DNA of 64,000 nt from Sinorhizobium terangae (GTDB lineage Bacteria; Pseudomonadota; Alphaproteobacteria; Rhizobiales; Rhizobiaceae): contig NZ_WITC01000058.1 of NCBI RefSeq assembly GCF_009601505.1, positions 1 through 64,000 on the forward strand, written 5' to 3'. This document shows, piece by piece, positions 51,611 to 61,175 of the stretch; within the stretch, counting starts at the first letter, position 1, and each line of letters begins with the position of its first letter. The position numbers and the translations under genes are program-made. The notes beneath the pieces are model-generated. The model saw only the letters and a program-made list of their open reading frames with translations. It searched no databases and was not told the origin of the DNA.

Positions 51611-54568
51611 TCAGGCTTTCATTCTGGCGTTCTCGGGATCGACGAAGACCGGGTCGCAGACTTCGGCGACAACTTCCTGATCGCGCAGCTTGTCCCACAC
51701 GACAATCCGTTCGCCGTAGCGTTCACGGCCGGATTTGAGGAAGGCAAGCGCGATGTGATGACCGAGTGCCGGCGAGAAGCAGGCGGAGCTGACCCAGCCC
51801 TGGTCGCTGAGGGTCGACGGCTTCATGCCCTCGCGCAGCAGATGCGCGCCCGCACGAATGTCCTTTTCCCTGTCCACTGGCTTCAGTCCCACAAGCTGCA
51901 TGCGGTCTGCGGCCGTCAGTCCATATCTCGACGAGAGATGCTTGCCGATGAAGTCCGTCTTGTGGGAGGAAACCATGCGGCCCAGCCCGGCGTCATCAGG
52001 CGTCACCCGACCATCGAATTCGGCATGTGTCGGCAGGCCTTTTTCCACCCGCAGCACATTGAGGGCTTCCACCCCATAGGCGCAGATATCGAAGGCGCGG
52101 CCCACGTCCATCAGCTGATCGGCAACTGCCACGCCAAATCCCGCCGGAACGGCGAGTTCGAAGGCCAACTCGCCGGAGAAGGAGATGCGGAAAAGCCGCG
52201 CTTTCAGGCCGCCCTTGAGCGTGACTGCTCCGGCTGCGAGGAACGGGAATGCCGCGTCGGAGATGTCATCCTCGACAAGCTGCTGCAACACGCTGCGCGC
52301 CTTCGGGCCGGCAATCGCTATCTGCGCCCATTGGTCGGATACGGAGCAGAAACGAACTTTCAGTTCGGGCCAGAGCACCTGCGAGCAATACTCCATGTGT
52401 GATATCACGCCGCCCGCCATCGCGGTCGTCGTCGTGACCAGGAAGTGCTCTTCCGCGAGCCGGCTGACGGTGCCGTCGTCATAGACGAAACCGTCCTCGC
52501 GAAGCATCAGGCCATAACGAGCCTTGCCGACCGGAAGCTTCAACAGCGCGTTGCAATAGAGCCGATTGAGAAATTCAGCCGCGTCCGGGCCAAAAAGCTC
52601 GATCTTGCCGAGTGTCGAGACGTCGCAAATGCCGACGTTGGCCCGTACGTTCAGCACCTCGCGATCGACGCTCTCGCGCCAGGCCTTTTCGCCAGCGCGG
52701 GGATACCAGGCGGACCGATACCAATGACCCGACTCGACGAAGGTCGCGCCGCTTTTCCGTGCCCATTCATGCAGCGGTGATTTGCGCGTGGGTGCCGCGT
52801 GTTTGTCACGCGCGGTGCCGGCAAGCGCGCCGAAGGAAACGGGCGTGTAGAACGGGCGGAATGTCGTCGTCCCCACGTCCGCGGGGCTCACTCCTCGCAT
52901 GCCTGCAAGAATGCCAACGGCGTTGATATTCGAGAGCTTGCCCTGGTCGGTAGCCATGCCGCTGGTCGTATAGCGCTTGGCGTGTTCGACGTGGCCGAAG
53001 CCTTCGCGCAGAGCAAGCCCCAGATCCTTCGCGTGCACGTCGTTCTGGAAATCGACAAAGGCCTTGGACTTTGCTCCGGGTACATACCAAAGCGCGGTGA
53101 CGTGCGGATCAGCTTCCTCGCCCGTTTCCGGCAGAATGTCCTGAGCGGGCCTGAATCCCAGTTCGGCGGCGATCGCCGACGCCTTGGCAACGCCATCGCC
53201 GAGGCAACCGGCAAGCGTGTAGACCCCATTTGCCGCGCCGGCGACCCGCAGTCCGCTGCCAACGTCCGGCGCAATGAAGGCGCTCAGTTGATCGGACCAG
53301 ACCGGTTTCGCCCCGCGTTGGCAGGCGAGGTGAATGACGGGGCTCCAGCCGCCGGACATGCCGATCGCGTCACAGGGTACGAGTTCCTCGAAGCCCGACC
53401 GCTCGACGACGATCCCCGAAACCCGCCGGCGTCCCTTGGTATCGACAACAGAGGCCGAACGAATCACGCGCGTGCCCTCAGGCGCGGCGTCTTCTGCCGC
53501 TGCACGACTGTCGACGATCACCGCGATGGCGATGCCCTTGGCGTGGAGGTCGCGGGCTGCCTGATATCCGGCGCTGCCACTGGTAAAGATCGCAACCGAT
53601 CTGCCGGCCGCCACGCCGTAGCGGTTCGTATAGATCCTGAGCGCCCCGGCCATCATCACGCCCGGCCGGTCATTGCCGCCGAAGACCAGCGGACGCTCCT
53701 CGGCACCGGTCGCGAGAAGCGCCCGCCTCGCGACGATGCGCCAGACCCGCTCCGTCGGCAGCTTGGCGACAGGCTCCGCCACGTGCTTCTGAACCCGTTC
53801 GACGGCGCCGAATACATTGTCGTCGTACCACCCAAAGACCGTCGTTCGCGGCAACAGGGTCACGTTCGGCAGCGCCTGCAATTCGGCGGCGACACGATCG
53901 GCAAGGACATGCGCGGGCGCACCATCGATCGCCTGCGTTTCCGAAAGGAGCGACCCGCCGAGGCGGAAATCCTCGTCGGCCAGAATGACGCGAAGGCCGG
54001 CGCGTGCCGCGGTAAGCGCCGCCATCAGGCCGGTCGGGCCGCCACCAACGACGAGCAGGTCGCAGTGTGCCCAGGATTTCTCATAACTTTCCGGATCGCG
54101 CTCGAGTACCGCACGCCCGAGACCGGCAGCACGACGGATCAGCGGCTCGTAAAACTTTTCCCAAAGCTGCGCTGGCCACATGAAGGTCTTGTAGTAGAAG
54201 CCCGCGCCAATGAATGGCGAGAGAAGATTGCTCACCGCGCCGATATCGAAGCCGAGCGACGGCCAGCGGTTCTGGCTGCGTGCCGTCAATCCGGCGTAGA
54301 GCTCCGCAACGGTCGCTTTCGTGTTCGGATCGCTGCGCGCGCCGGAACCGATCGTGACAAGCGCATTCGGTTCTGACGGGCCGGCGCTAACGATCCCGCG
54401 CGGGCGGTGATATTTGAAGCTGCGGCCGACCAGCAGCTGGTCATTGGCAAGGAGCGCCGAGGCAAGCGTATCCCCGGCAAAGCCGCGCAAGGGGCGGCCG
54501 TCGAAACTGAAACTCAGCGAACGGCTGCGATCGACCAGTCCTCCCGTCGTCAGGCGATAGGCGGTCAT
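51611..54568 (-). CDS. soxA: Sarcosine oxidase alpha subunit
   Basis: 985 residues. N-terminal ferredoxin-like part (FDGRPLRGFAGDTLASALLA; about 1-110), then a FAD/NAD-binding region (LLVVGGGPTGLMAALTAARA at about 170, later VAIFTSGSAGYQAARDLHAK), and a C-terminal GcvT-like domain from about 600 (LGKIELFGPDAAEFLNRLYC, FRISFSGELAFELAVPAGF) that binds tetrahydrofolate. The enzyme demethylates sarcosine to glycine, producing 5,10-methylene-THF and H2O2. Overlaps soxD by 4 nt. Length is usual. Confidence 0.95.
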   Translation of the reverse strand: MTAYRLTTGGLVDRSRSLSFSFDGRPLRGFAGDTLASALLANDQLLVGRSFKYHRPRGIVSAGPSEPNALVTIGSGARSDPNTKATVAELYAGLTARSQNRWPSLGFDIGAVSNLLSPFIGAGFYYKTFMWPAQLWEKFYEPLIRRAAGLGRAVLERDPESYEKSWAHCDLLVVGGGPTGLMAALTAARAGLRVILADEDFRLGGSLLSETQAIDGAPAHVLADRVAAELQALPNVTLLPRTTVFGWYDDNVFGAVERVQKHVAEPVAKLPTERVWRIVARRALLATGAEERPLVFGGNDRPGVMMAGALRIYTNRYGVAAGRSVAIFTSGSAGYQAARDLHAKGIAIAVIVDSRAAAEDAAPEGTRVIRSASVVDTKGRRRVSGIVVERSGFEELVPCDAIGMSGGWSPVIHLACQRGAKPVWSDQLSAFIAPDVGSGLRVAGAANGVYTLAGCLGDGVAKASAIAAELGFRPAQDILPETGEEADPHVTALWYVPGAKSKAFVDFQNDVHAKDLGLALREGFGHVEHAKRYTTSGMATDQGKLSNINAVGILAGMRGVSPADVGTTTFRPFYTPVSFGALAGTARDKHAAPTRKSPLHEWARKSGATFVESGHWYRSAWYPRAGEKAWRESVDREVLNVRANVGICDVSTLGKIELFGPDAAEFLNRLYCNALLKLPVGKARYGLMLREDGFVYDDGTVSRLAEEHFLVTTTTAMAGGVISHMEYCSQVLWPELKVRFCSVSDQWAQIAIAGPKARSVLQQLVEDDISDAAFPFLAAGAVTLKGGLKARLFRISFSGELAFELAVPAGFGVAVADQLMDVGRAFDICAYGVEALNVLRVEKGLPTHAEFDGRVTPDDAGLGRMVSSHKTDFIGKHLSSRYGLTAADRMQLVGLKPVDREKDIRAGAHLLREGMKPSTLSDQGWVSSACFSPALGHHIALAFLKSGRERYGERIVVWDKLRDQEVVAEVCDPVFVDPENARMKA

Positions 54569-54843
54569 CGGCCGTTCTCCCTGGCGAAGACAGCACCATC
54601 GGTCACGGAGTGGACCTCATGGGTAAACGTGTCGCGGTCGACCACGAGGAAGCGGCGGCAGCCCGCCACGTGCTGCCAGTGCTCAAGCGTACGCCCCCGC
54701 GGATTGGCGCGCACATAGACATAATCGTGCCAGGCTTCGTCCGATGCGGTCGGCACCGGGCGAACGAGCGATGCGTCGCCGCGGATCGCAAACTCTTCCT
54801 TCGGGCGGACCCCGCAATGGGGACAGGTGATCAGGCTTGCCAT
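54565..54843 (-). CDS. soxD: Sarcosine oxidase delta subunit
   Basis: 92 residues from ATG 54843. Zinc-binding residues are visible: CPHCG near the N-terminus and HVAGCRRFL (His and Cys) at about 62-66. RGRTLEHWQH is the conserved SoxD stretch. Small structural subunit. The much longer frame upstream is an artefact of overlap with soxB. Confidence 0.95.
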   Translation of the reverse strand: MASLITCPHCGVRPKEEFAIRGDASLVRPVPTASDEAWHDYVYVRANPRGRTLEHWQHVAGCRRFLVVDRDTFTHEVHSVTDGAVFARENGR

Positions 54844-54920
54844 CGTCTTGTCCTTGGACCCGCGCGGATCCAGTTGGTTCGAAATGCGACCGCGAGGGAG
54901 AGAGCGGTTCGCCGCTTCTG

Positions 54921-56171
54921 TCAGTGAAGATTGGGTTGCGGACCGGCACCGGCCTCGTCGACCGCATAGCCGCGGGCAAAGCGGTCGAGCCTCAGGGCAC
55001 GCGCGACCGGATGCGTGTCGTTCTTGGCGATCAGGTGAGCGAAGCAGTAGCCCGATGCGGGCGTCGCCTTGAAACCACCGTAGCACCAGCCGCAGTTCAG
55101 ATAGAGATTGTCGATCGGCGTCCGGTCGATGATCGGCGATCCGTCCATGCTCATGTCCATCACGCCGGCCCAGGAGCGCAGGACCCGGACGCGCGAAAGG
55201 CCCGGGATCATCGTCACCCCCTCCTCCATCACATGCTCGGCTGTCGCGAGGTTTCCGCGCTGGGCATAGGAGGTGTAACCGTCGATCTCCGCCCCGAAGA
55301 CAAGGCCGCCCTTGTCGGACTGCGAGATATAGAAATGCCCGCCGCCGTAGACGATCACATGATCGATGCAGGGCTTCAGCGCTTCGGTCACGAAGGCCTG
55401 AAGCACATGGCTCTCGATCGGCAGCTTCAGCTCCGCCATCTCGCCGACGCGGGAGGTGTTGCCCGCGGCCGCCAGCGCCAGCTTCCCACAGCCGATGAAG
55501 CCCTTGGTCGTCTCGACCCCGGTGACGACGCCACTTTCGCGGCGAATCGCGGTCACCTCGCAATGTTCGATGATATCGACCCCATGGCGGTCGGCGCCGC
55601 GCGCGTAACCCCAGGCGACCGCATCGTGCCGGGCCGTACCGGCGCGCCGCTGCAGGAGCCCGCCGAGGATCGGATAGCGGGCGTGGTCGTAGTTGAGGAA
55701 GGGGATCATCTTCTTCAACTGGTCGCGCTCGATCAGCTCGGCCGCCACGCCCTCCATCCACATGGCGTTGCCGCGCCGGATGTAAGCGTCGCGCTGGCCG
55801 TCGCTGTGGTAAAGCATGATGACGCCGCGCTGCGACAGCATCACATTATAGTTCAGCTCCCGCTCCAGCCCTTCCCAAAGCTTCATCGAGAATTCGTAGA
55901 ACGGTTCGTTGCCCGGCAGCATGTAGTTGGAACGCACGATCGTCGTGTTCCGTCCGACATTTCCTGAGCCAAGATAGCCCTTCTCCAGTACGGCGACGTT
56001 TTTGACGCCGAATTCCTTGGCGAGATAGTAGGCTGCGGCGAGGCCATGACCGCCGCCGCCGATGATGATCACATCATAATGCGATTTCGGTTCGGCCTGT
56101 CGCCATTGCGGCTTCCATTTCAGATTTCCGGAAAGAGCGTTCTTGACGATCGAGAATGCGGAATAACGCAT
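54921..56171 (-). CDS. soxB: Sarcosine oxidase beta subunit
   Basis: 416-residue FAD-dependent amine oxidase subunit. Start at 56171 (MRYSAFSIVKNALSG) fits the family; the upstream extension to 56252 lacks support. FAD motif DVIIIGGGGHGLAAAYYLAK at about 33; covalent-flavin His in the region RNTTIVRSNYMLPGNE; C-terminal LNCGWCYGGFKATPASG. First gene of soxBDAG; divergent from cysQ. S. meliloti can obtain sarcosine from glycine betaine, which would make this the last demethylation step. Confidence 0.95.
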   Translation of the reverse strand: MRYSAFSIVKNALSGNLKWKPQWRQAEPKSHYDVIIIGGGGHGLAAAYYLAKEFGVKNVAVLEKGYLGSGNVGRNTTIVRSNYMLPGNEPFYEFSMKLWEGLERELNYNVMLSQRGVIMLYHSDGQRDAYIRRGNAMWMEGVAAELIERDQLKKMIPFLNYDHARYPILGGLLQRRAGTARHDAVAWGYARGADRHGVDIIEHCEVTAIRRESGVVTGVETTKGFIGCGKLALAAAGNTSRVGEMAELKLPIESHVLQAFVTEALKPCIDHVIVYGGGHFYISQSDKGGLVFGAEIDGYTSYAQRGNLATAEHVMEEGVTMIPGLSRVRVLRSWAGVMDMSMDGSPIIDRTPIDNLYLNCGWCYGGFKATPASGYCFAHLIAKNDTHPVARALRLDRFARGYAVDEAGAGPQPNLH

Positions 56172-56397
56172 GAAGACATCCAGTTCACTTGCGCGGCCAC
56201 CTTTGCACAAGCAAGGCGCAACGCAAAGATGCAAGACGCCTTGCGGCCGCAAAATGCCGCTGTAACGGGTTTTTCTCGCGGCAATGCCAGGAGCTTCCGC
56301 GATTGCGGCAAAGAGACAGATTTGAGTATGAAGGAAGGAAGGCTATCGGTGTTCCGCCAATCCCATGCGAATCGGGGCGCTGGCGCGGAAAAGAAGA
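56172..56397. promoter_or_regulatory. Divergent soxB/cysQ control region
   Basis: 226-nt spacer. An inverted repeat CAAGGCG (56213-56219)/CGCCTTG (56237-56243) could form a hairpin in the soxB leader, and TTGCGGCCGCAA (56241-56252) is a perfect 12-bp palindrome. No regulator is assigned. Confidence 0.4.
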
Positions 56398-57180
56398 ATG
56401 GCGATGCTGGAAACATTGGAAAGATCGGCGCTCGCAGCCGGAAGGGCGATCCTGGACATTTACAACGCCGGACCGGCCATCAGCTATAAAGCCGACACCT
56501 CACCCGTTACCGACGCGGATCATGGTGCCGAACGCATAATCCTCGCCGATCTCACGGCGAGCTTTCCCGACATTCCCGTCATCGCTGAGGAAGCAGTCGC
56601 GGCGGGACATGTCCCCGATATTTCGGGAAAGCGCTTCTTTCTTGTTGATCCCCTGGACGGCACCAAGGAGTTCGTCGGGCGCAACAGCGATTTCACCGTC
56701 AACATCGCGTTGATCGAGGAGGGCGTGCCCGTTGCCGGCGTGGTTTATGCGCCCGCGCTCGGCATCCTCTATTCGGCAAGTTCCAAGAAGGCGAAGAAGG
56801 CCTTGATCGAGGATGATCACATAGCCGGACCTCAGGCGGTTATCGGCTGTCGCATCTGCGGCGATCGGCCGCTCGCACTGACCAGCCGCTGGCACAACAG
56901 CGCAGAGACGATCGCCTATCTCGCCGATCACGGCATTACCGACTATGAGGCTGTCGGTTCATCGCTGAAATTTTGCCTGCTGGCCGAAGGCCTTGCCGAC
57001 ATCTACCCGCGCTTCAGCCGCACCATGGAATGGGATACCGCGGCCGGCGACGCCATCCTGCGCGCGGCCGGCGGCGAGACGCTGACCATGGAAGGAAGCC
57101 CCCTCACCTACGGCAAGCGCAACCAGGACCACGACAGCGATTTTGCAAACCCTTGGTTCGTCGCCCGCGGCAGGCCGTGA
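56398..57180 (+). CDS. cysQ: 3'(2'),5'-bisphosphate nucleotidase CysQ
   Basis: 260 residues from ATG 56398 (ATG 56365 lacks a ribosome site). Inositol-monophosphatase fold: PVIAEEAVAAG (metal Glu), FFLVDPLDGTKEFVGRNSDF (metal motif with DPLDGT), and the C-terminal MEWDTAAGDAILRAAGG. It removes the 3'-phosphate from PAP, a by-product of sulfate assimilation and sulfation. The gene stands alone, divergent from soxB. Confidence 0.93.
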   Translation: MAMLETLERSALAAGRAILDIYNAGPAISYKADTSPVTDADHGAERIILADLTASFPDIPVIAEEAVAAGHVPDISGKRFFLVDPLDGTKEFVGRNSDFTVNIALIEEGVPVAGVVYAPALGILYSASSKKAKKALIEDDHIAGPQAVIGCRICGDRPLALTSRWHNSAETIAYLADHGITDYEAVGSSLKFCLLAEGLADIYPRFSRTMEWDTAAGDAILRAAGGETLTMEGSPLTYGKRNQDHDSDFANPWFVARGRP

Positions 57181-57191
57181 CGCCGGTGGCA

Positions 57192-57629
57192 TCAGCCACC
57201 GCGCTGGCCATGCGCAGCCTCGATAAGGCTGCCGATCGTCATTTCGCTGAAGGGTTTGTCGATCCTCGGAATATCGCGCAGATGCTCCGGCCAGGGAAAG
57301 GATTCGCCGTATCCGCTGGTAAAGCCGACCATGATGCCGCGCGCGATCATGGCATCGGCGACGACGAAGCTTGTATCGTTATCGAGATTGACGTCGATGA
57401 GGGCAAAGTCGATGGAATGCGCGTTCGCGATTTCCATCGCCTGCTCGGCATTGGTGGCAACATGAACCTCTGCCACTCCCAGGGATGTGAGGATTTCCTC
57501 GGCGTCCATTGCAATGATGAAATTGTCTTCCAAAACGAGAACCGTCTTTATCGTCGGCGGAATTTCGTTGCTTTGCACTCCCGGCGCCCTTTCAGAAGCT
57601 CTGCCAGACCAAGGTTCGATCTCGAGCAA
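57192..57629 (-). CDS. Single-domain response regulator
   Basis: 145 residues; a receiver domain with no output domain. KTVLVLEDNFIIAMDAEEIL gives the acidic pocket, phosphoacceptor Asp in FALIDVNLDNDTS (about residue 82), Thr/Ser in VGFTSGYGESF and the Lys in RIDKPFSEMTI. The sequence resembles receivers paired with HWE kinases in Rhizobiales (the FALIDVNL pattern), so a link to stress-response kinases such as the one at the start of this window is conceivable. Convergent with cysQ. Confidence 0.87.
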   Translation of the reverse strand: MLEIEPWSGRASERAPGVQSNEIPPTIKTVLVLEDNFIIAMDAEEILTSLGVAEVHVATNAEQAMEIANAHSIDFALIDVNLDNDTSFVVADAMIARGIMVGFTSGYGESFPWPEHLRDIPRIDKPFSEMTIGSLIEAAHGQRGG

Positions 57630-57685
57630 CCAACCTAGGCGCTAAAGAGCGGTTCGGCACTTAAAAATGACATGTGACCGGTGCA

Positions 57686-58441
57686 TCAGATGAATGGCCG
57701 CTTGTGCTCGCTGATACCCTTCCACTCGGCAATCGCAAGCAGCCCATCAATATCGCGCACGTTGCATCCCCCGTCCACCCAGCGAATGAGCCCGCGGTCG
57801 GCAAGCTTCTTCAGTGTCTTGTTGGTGTGGACGACCGAAAGGCCAAGCGTGTCGGCGACGTGTTGTTGGCGGATCGGGATCGCGACTCGATTGCCCCGAA
57901 AGAGGTCCAATACTTTTGCTCTTTGATAAAGGAAGGAGAGGAGATAGGCGGCCCTCTCGAGTGCGGAACGTCGGCCAATGCTCAGCAGATGCTCGTCGAG
58001 AATCCGTTCCTCCCGGGCCGCGATCCAGGTCAGATCATAAGCAAGGTCGGGGTGCCCGGTGAAAAGCTGATTGAGTCTGTCCCGTTCGAATACGCAGAGA
58101 GTAACCGGCGAAAGCGCCTCGATCGAATGCTGCATTTCTCCCATCAGACTGCCTTGCAGCCCGACGATGTCGCCGGGCATCACGTAGTTCAGGATCTGGC
58201 GGCGACCGTCGTCGAGCATCTTGTACCGAAAGCCCCAACCGGAAAGCACGGTGAAGAGATGAGCGCTGTGCGTGCCTTCAAGGAGTATTGTCGCGCCGCT
58301 ATCGACTGCCAGTTCCCCCGTCTTGAAGTTCGAAACGAAGGCAAGTTCCTCGGCTGCGAAATCGCGAAAGATCGCGAGCCGGCGAAGGGGACAATTCTCG
58401 CAGGGTGTGCGCTTGCTGTTCTTGCTCGCTTGGTTTGCCAT
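57686..58441 (-). CDS. Crp/Fnr-family regulator with N-terminal Cys pair
   Basis: 251 residues from ATG 58441. The N-terminus has CENCPLRRL, followed by a cNMP-like beta-roll (ATILLEGTHSAHLFTVLSGW, YVMPGDIVGLQGSLMGEMQH) and a C-terminal winged helix (IRQQHVADTLGLSVVHTNKT). The recognition helix VVHTNKTLKKL lacks the E-x-x-S-R that reads TTGA, so its target differs from the regulator at 34720. The CxxC with a third Cys absent argues against an oxygen-sensing 4Fe-4S centre. Divergent from the SDR gene. Confidence 0.87.
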   Translation of the reverse strand: MANQASKNSKRTPCENCPLRRLAIFRDFAAEELAFVSNFKTGELAVDSGATILLEGTHSAHLFTVLSGWGFRYKMLDDGRRQILNYVMPGDIVGLQGSLMGEMQHSIEALSPVTLCVFERDRLNQLFTGHPDLAYDLTWIAAREERILDEHLLSIGRRSALERAAYLLSFLYQRAKVLDLFRGNRVAIPIRQQHVADTLGLSVVHTNKTLKKLADRGLIRWVDGGCNVRDIDGLLAIAEWKGISEHKRPFI

Positions 58442-58650
58442 GGACCATCTCGTGGCCGGCTGCAAAGGAACTTATTCATAAGACCCAAGCAGTGAAGTAG
58501 CGCCTACGCGCCTTGGGACAAGGACGCCTGCTGGAAAGCAATGCCATTTCAGATGTTTCACGAGCCGGTTCGACGGTGATTGCGATGGACTTGGCGCCGC
58601 CGCCGCTCTATCTCTTTCGGACCTTTCCGCCACCAAAAGGGATCCACGCC

Positions 58651-59508
58651 ATGTCCCACGCCGCCATTGCAAAAAACCATGTCGCCGTCATCACAGGAGC
58701 TGCCTCGGGCATCGGCCTTGCCGCGGCCAAACGCTTCGCCGGCCTTGGTCTGAAGGTTGTCCTTGCCGACCTTCCAGGCGAACGCCTGCAGGCGGCTGCG
58801 GCCGAGGTGGCAAGGGTGGCCACGGGCGGCGCAAGCGATGTCGCCGCAATCGACACGGACGTCTCCCGGCCCGACGATCTGGTGGCGCTGGCGCGCTCGG
58901 CAAGCGAGCGTTTCGGCCACGTACATGTGCTGATGAACAATGCCGGCATCCAGCCGGGCAGTTCGATGTTCGGCCCGCTGGAAAACTGGGAAGGCGTGAT
59001 CGCCGTCAATCTCTGGGGTGTGATCAACGGCTCACGGATATTCGCGCCCGCGATGATTGCCCATGGCGAACCGGCACTGATCATCAATACCGGCTCGAAA
59101 CAGGGCATCACCACGCCACCCGGCGATCCGGCCTACAATGTCTCGAAGGCCGGGGTGAAGGTCTTCACCGAGGCGCTGCAGCATGAACTGCGCAACACCG
59201 AGGGCTGCAAGGTCGCTGCGCACCTGTTGATTCCCGGTTTCGTTTACACGTCGCTGACCGCCCACGGACGCACCGAGAAGCCGGCGGGTGCATGGACCGC
59301 GGATGAGACCGTTGACTTCATGATGGAAAGCCTCGAACGCGGTGACTTCTATATCCTCTGCCCGGACAACGAGGTCGACCGCTCGACGGATGAGAAACGC
59401 ATCCTGTGGGCGGCGGGCGACATCGTCGAAAACCGGCCACCGCTTTCGCGCTGGCATCCGGACCATGGCGAAGCCTTCAAGGCCTTCCTCGCTGGCAAAA
59501 GCGACTGA
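58651..59508 (+). CDS. Short-chain dehydrogenase/reductase
   Basis: 285 residues from ATG 58651 (AAGGGA upstream; a longer frame from 58513 is not supported). Rossmann motif VAVITGAASGIGLAAAKRF, NNAGIQPGSS, catalytic Ser in IINTGSKQGITT and YNVSK as YxxxK. The C-terminal half has an extended tail ending FKAFLAGKSD. Substrate unknown; two quinone/aldehyde-type detoxification genes follow downstream, so a xenobiotic or quinone role is possible. Confidence 0.9.
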   Translation: MSHAAIAKNHVAVITGAASGIGLAAAKRFAGLGLKVVLADLPGERLQAAAAEVARVATGGASDVAAIDTDVSRPDDLVALARSASERFGHVHVLMNNAGIQPGSSMFGPLENWEGVIAVNLWGVINGSRIFAPAMIAHGEPALIINTGSKQGITTPPGDPAYNVSKAGVKVFTEALQHELRNTEGCKVAAHLLIPGFVYTSLTAHGRTEKPAGAWTADETVDFMMESLERGDFYILCPDNEVDRSTDEKRILWAAGDIVENRPPLSRWHPDHGEAFKAFLAGKSD

Positions 59509-59600
59509 GCGCCCACTGACGTAGCCGGGCCCCAGTAGGCGGCCCCCCAGTACCCAGGCTTGAAGCGCGGTGCGCAGTTGAAGTGCGGAAGGACAAGACG

Positions 59601-61157
59601 GTGACCAGCGGCATCCACCACATCACCCTGATCGCCCGCAAGGTGCAGGCGAATGTCGATTTTTACCTCGGCTTCCTCGGCCTGCGCCTTGTCAAGCGAA
59701 CCGGCGGCTACGAGGACCCCAATCAGTTGCATCTTTTTTACGGGGATGCGGCCGGGTCGCCGGGGTCGCTCGTCACCTTTCTGATGTGGGAGGACGGCTC
59801 GCCCGGACGCGTCGGCCATGGTCAGCCGAGCGAAATCGCCTTTGCCATCCCGCCGGAGAGCACCGGCTTCTGGCTGACGCGCGCATTGCAGTTCAACATT
59901 CAGGCGACCGGCCCTGCGCAGGAGTTCGGCGAGCCGGTGCTGCGTCTCAAGGATCCGGACGGCGTGATCGTGAAACTGGTCGGAACCAACGCGCTTGCCG
60001 AGCCTGCTCCATGGGCGAGCCGGGATATTCCGGAGACGGACGCCATCCGGCGGCTGCGCGGCGCGACCCTCCTCACGGAGAAACCCAAGGAAACCGCTCA
60101 CTTCCTCCAAAATCATTTCGGCTATTCCGAAACCGGAGCAACAGCCACGATCCGGCGGTTGACATCGAAATGCGGAGACGTCATCGACGTGCGCGACGCC
60201 ACCGGTTTCTGGACATCGGCGCCCGGTACGGGCACGATCGATCACATCGCCTTTCGCGCGCCGGATGAGGCGACTGTTCTTGCGGTACGCGCCGACCTCG
60301 AGCAGGAGCACGCGGGTGCCACCAACGCGCACGACCGGAAATATTTCTTCTCGCTTTATGTGCGTGAACCGGGCGGCTCACTCTACGAGCTGGCGACAGA
60401 CGGTCCGGGGTTTGCGGTCGACGAGCCGGCGGATACGCTTGGGTCCAGGTTGTTCCTGCCGGCGCACATGGAAGCCAATCCTTCCGCGACCATGGTGAAG
60501 CTGCCGCAATTCGCCCTGCCTGGCGAGCCGCGGCTAACCCAGCGCGACCTGCCCTTCATCCACCGCTTCTATCATCCGGATGACCCGAACGATCGCACCT
60601 TCGTGCTCCTGCACGGCAGCGGCGGCAACGAGACGGACATGCTCCCCTTCGGGCATCAGGTCGATCCGCACGCCACCTTGCTTGGCGTGCGCGGCCGAAG
60701 CACCGAGGAGGGTTTCCCCCGCTGGTTCCGCCGCCTGTCGATGACGACTTTCGACCAGCAGGACATCCGCTCGGAGGCAGAGGCATTCGTCGCCTTCGTC
60801 GACGGCGCGCGCGAGGGCTACGGCCTCGCCCCAGACAAGACGGTCTTCATCGGCTATTCAAACGGCGCCAACATGCTGGCTGCCGTGATGCTGCTTTATC
60901 CCGGCCTCATCAGGAACGTGGTGATGATGCGGGCCATGGCCGCGCTCGAAGATGCGCCAACACCCGACCTTGCCGGGGCAAACATCCTGGTGCTGACGGG
61001 CAAGGAAGATCCCTACGGCAAATATGCGCCGACCCTGGTAAAGCTCCTCGCCGACACCGGCGCAAACCTCAAGGCACTCGACATAGACACCCATCACGGC
61101 ATCGGTGACGACGATGTCGAAGCCATTCGCAGCTGGATGGCGGAAACCGGTCTCTGA
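59601..61157 (+). CDS. Fusion of a ring-cleaving VOC dioxygenase (MhqO-like) and an alpha/beta hydrolase (MhqD-like)
   Basis: 518 residues from GTG 59601 (AAGGA upstream; GTG 59583 also in frame). Residues 1-300 form two VOC modules: GIHHITLIARKVQANVDFYL, LVKRTGGYEDPNQLHLFYGD, GTIDHIAFRAPDEATVLAVR and [20 protein letters not shown] (metal His and Glu positions). About 330-518 is a phospholipase/carboxylesterase-type hydrolase: FVLLHGSGGNETDMLPFGHQ, nucleophile elbow VFIGYSNGANMLAAVML, Asp in LTGKEDPYGKYAP and His in DTHHGIGDDD. In Bacillus MhqO and MhqD are separate proteins of hydroquinone detoxification; here one polypeptide would do both steps. Confidence 0.88.
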   Translation: MTSGIHHITLIARKVQANVDFYLGFLGLRLVKRTGGYEDPNQLHLFYGDAAGSPGSLVTFLMWEDGSPGRVGHGQPSEIAFAIPPESTGFWLTRALQFNIQATGPAQEFGEPVLRLKDPDGVIVKLVGTNALAEPAPWASRDIPETDAIRRLRGATLLTEKPKETAHFLQNHFGYSETGATATIRRLTSKCGDVIDVRDATGFWTSAPGTGTIDHIAFRAPDEATVLAVRADLEQEHAGATNAHDRKYFFSLYVREPGGSLYELATDGPGFAVDEPADTLGSRLFLPAHMEANPSATMVKLPQFALPGEPRLTQRDLPFIHRFYHPDDPNDRTFVLLHGSGGNETDMLPFGHQVDPHATLLGVRGRSTEEGFPRWFRRLSMTTFDQQDIRSEAEAFVAFVDGAREGYGLAPDKTVFIGYSNGANMLAAVMLLYPGLIRNVVMMRAMAALEDAPTPDLAGANILVLTGKEDPYGKYAPTLVKLLADTGANLKALDIDTHHGIGDDDVEAIRSWMAETGL

Positions 61158-61175
61158 TTCCGTGGGCTGAGCGCG

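Noticed and set aside
58466..58495. GGAAC at 58467 upstream of the SDR gene as an RpoE2 promoter
   Set aside because: No CGTT at the required spacing.
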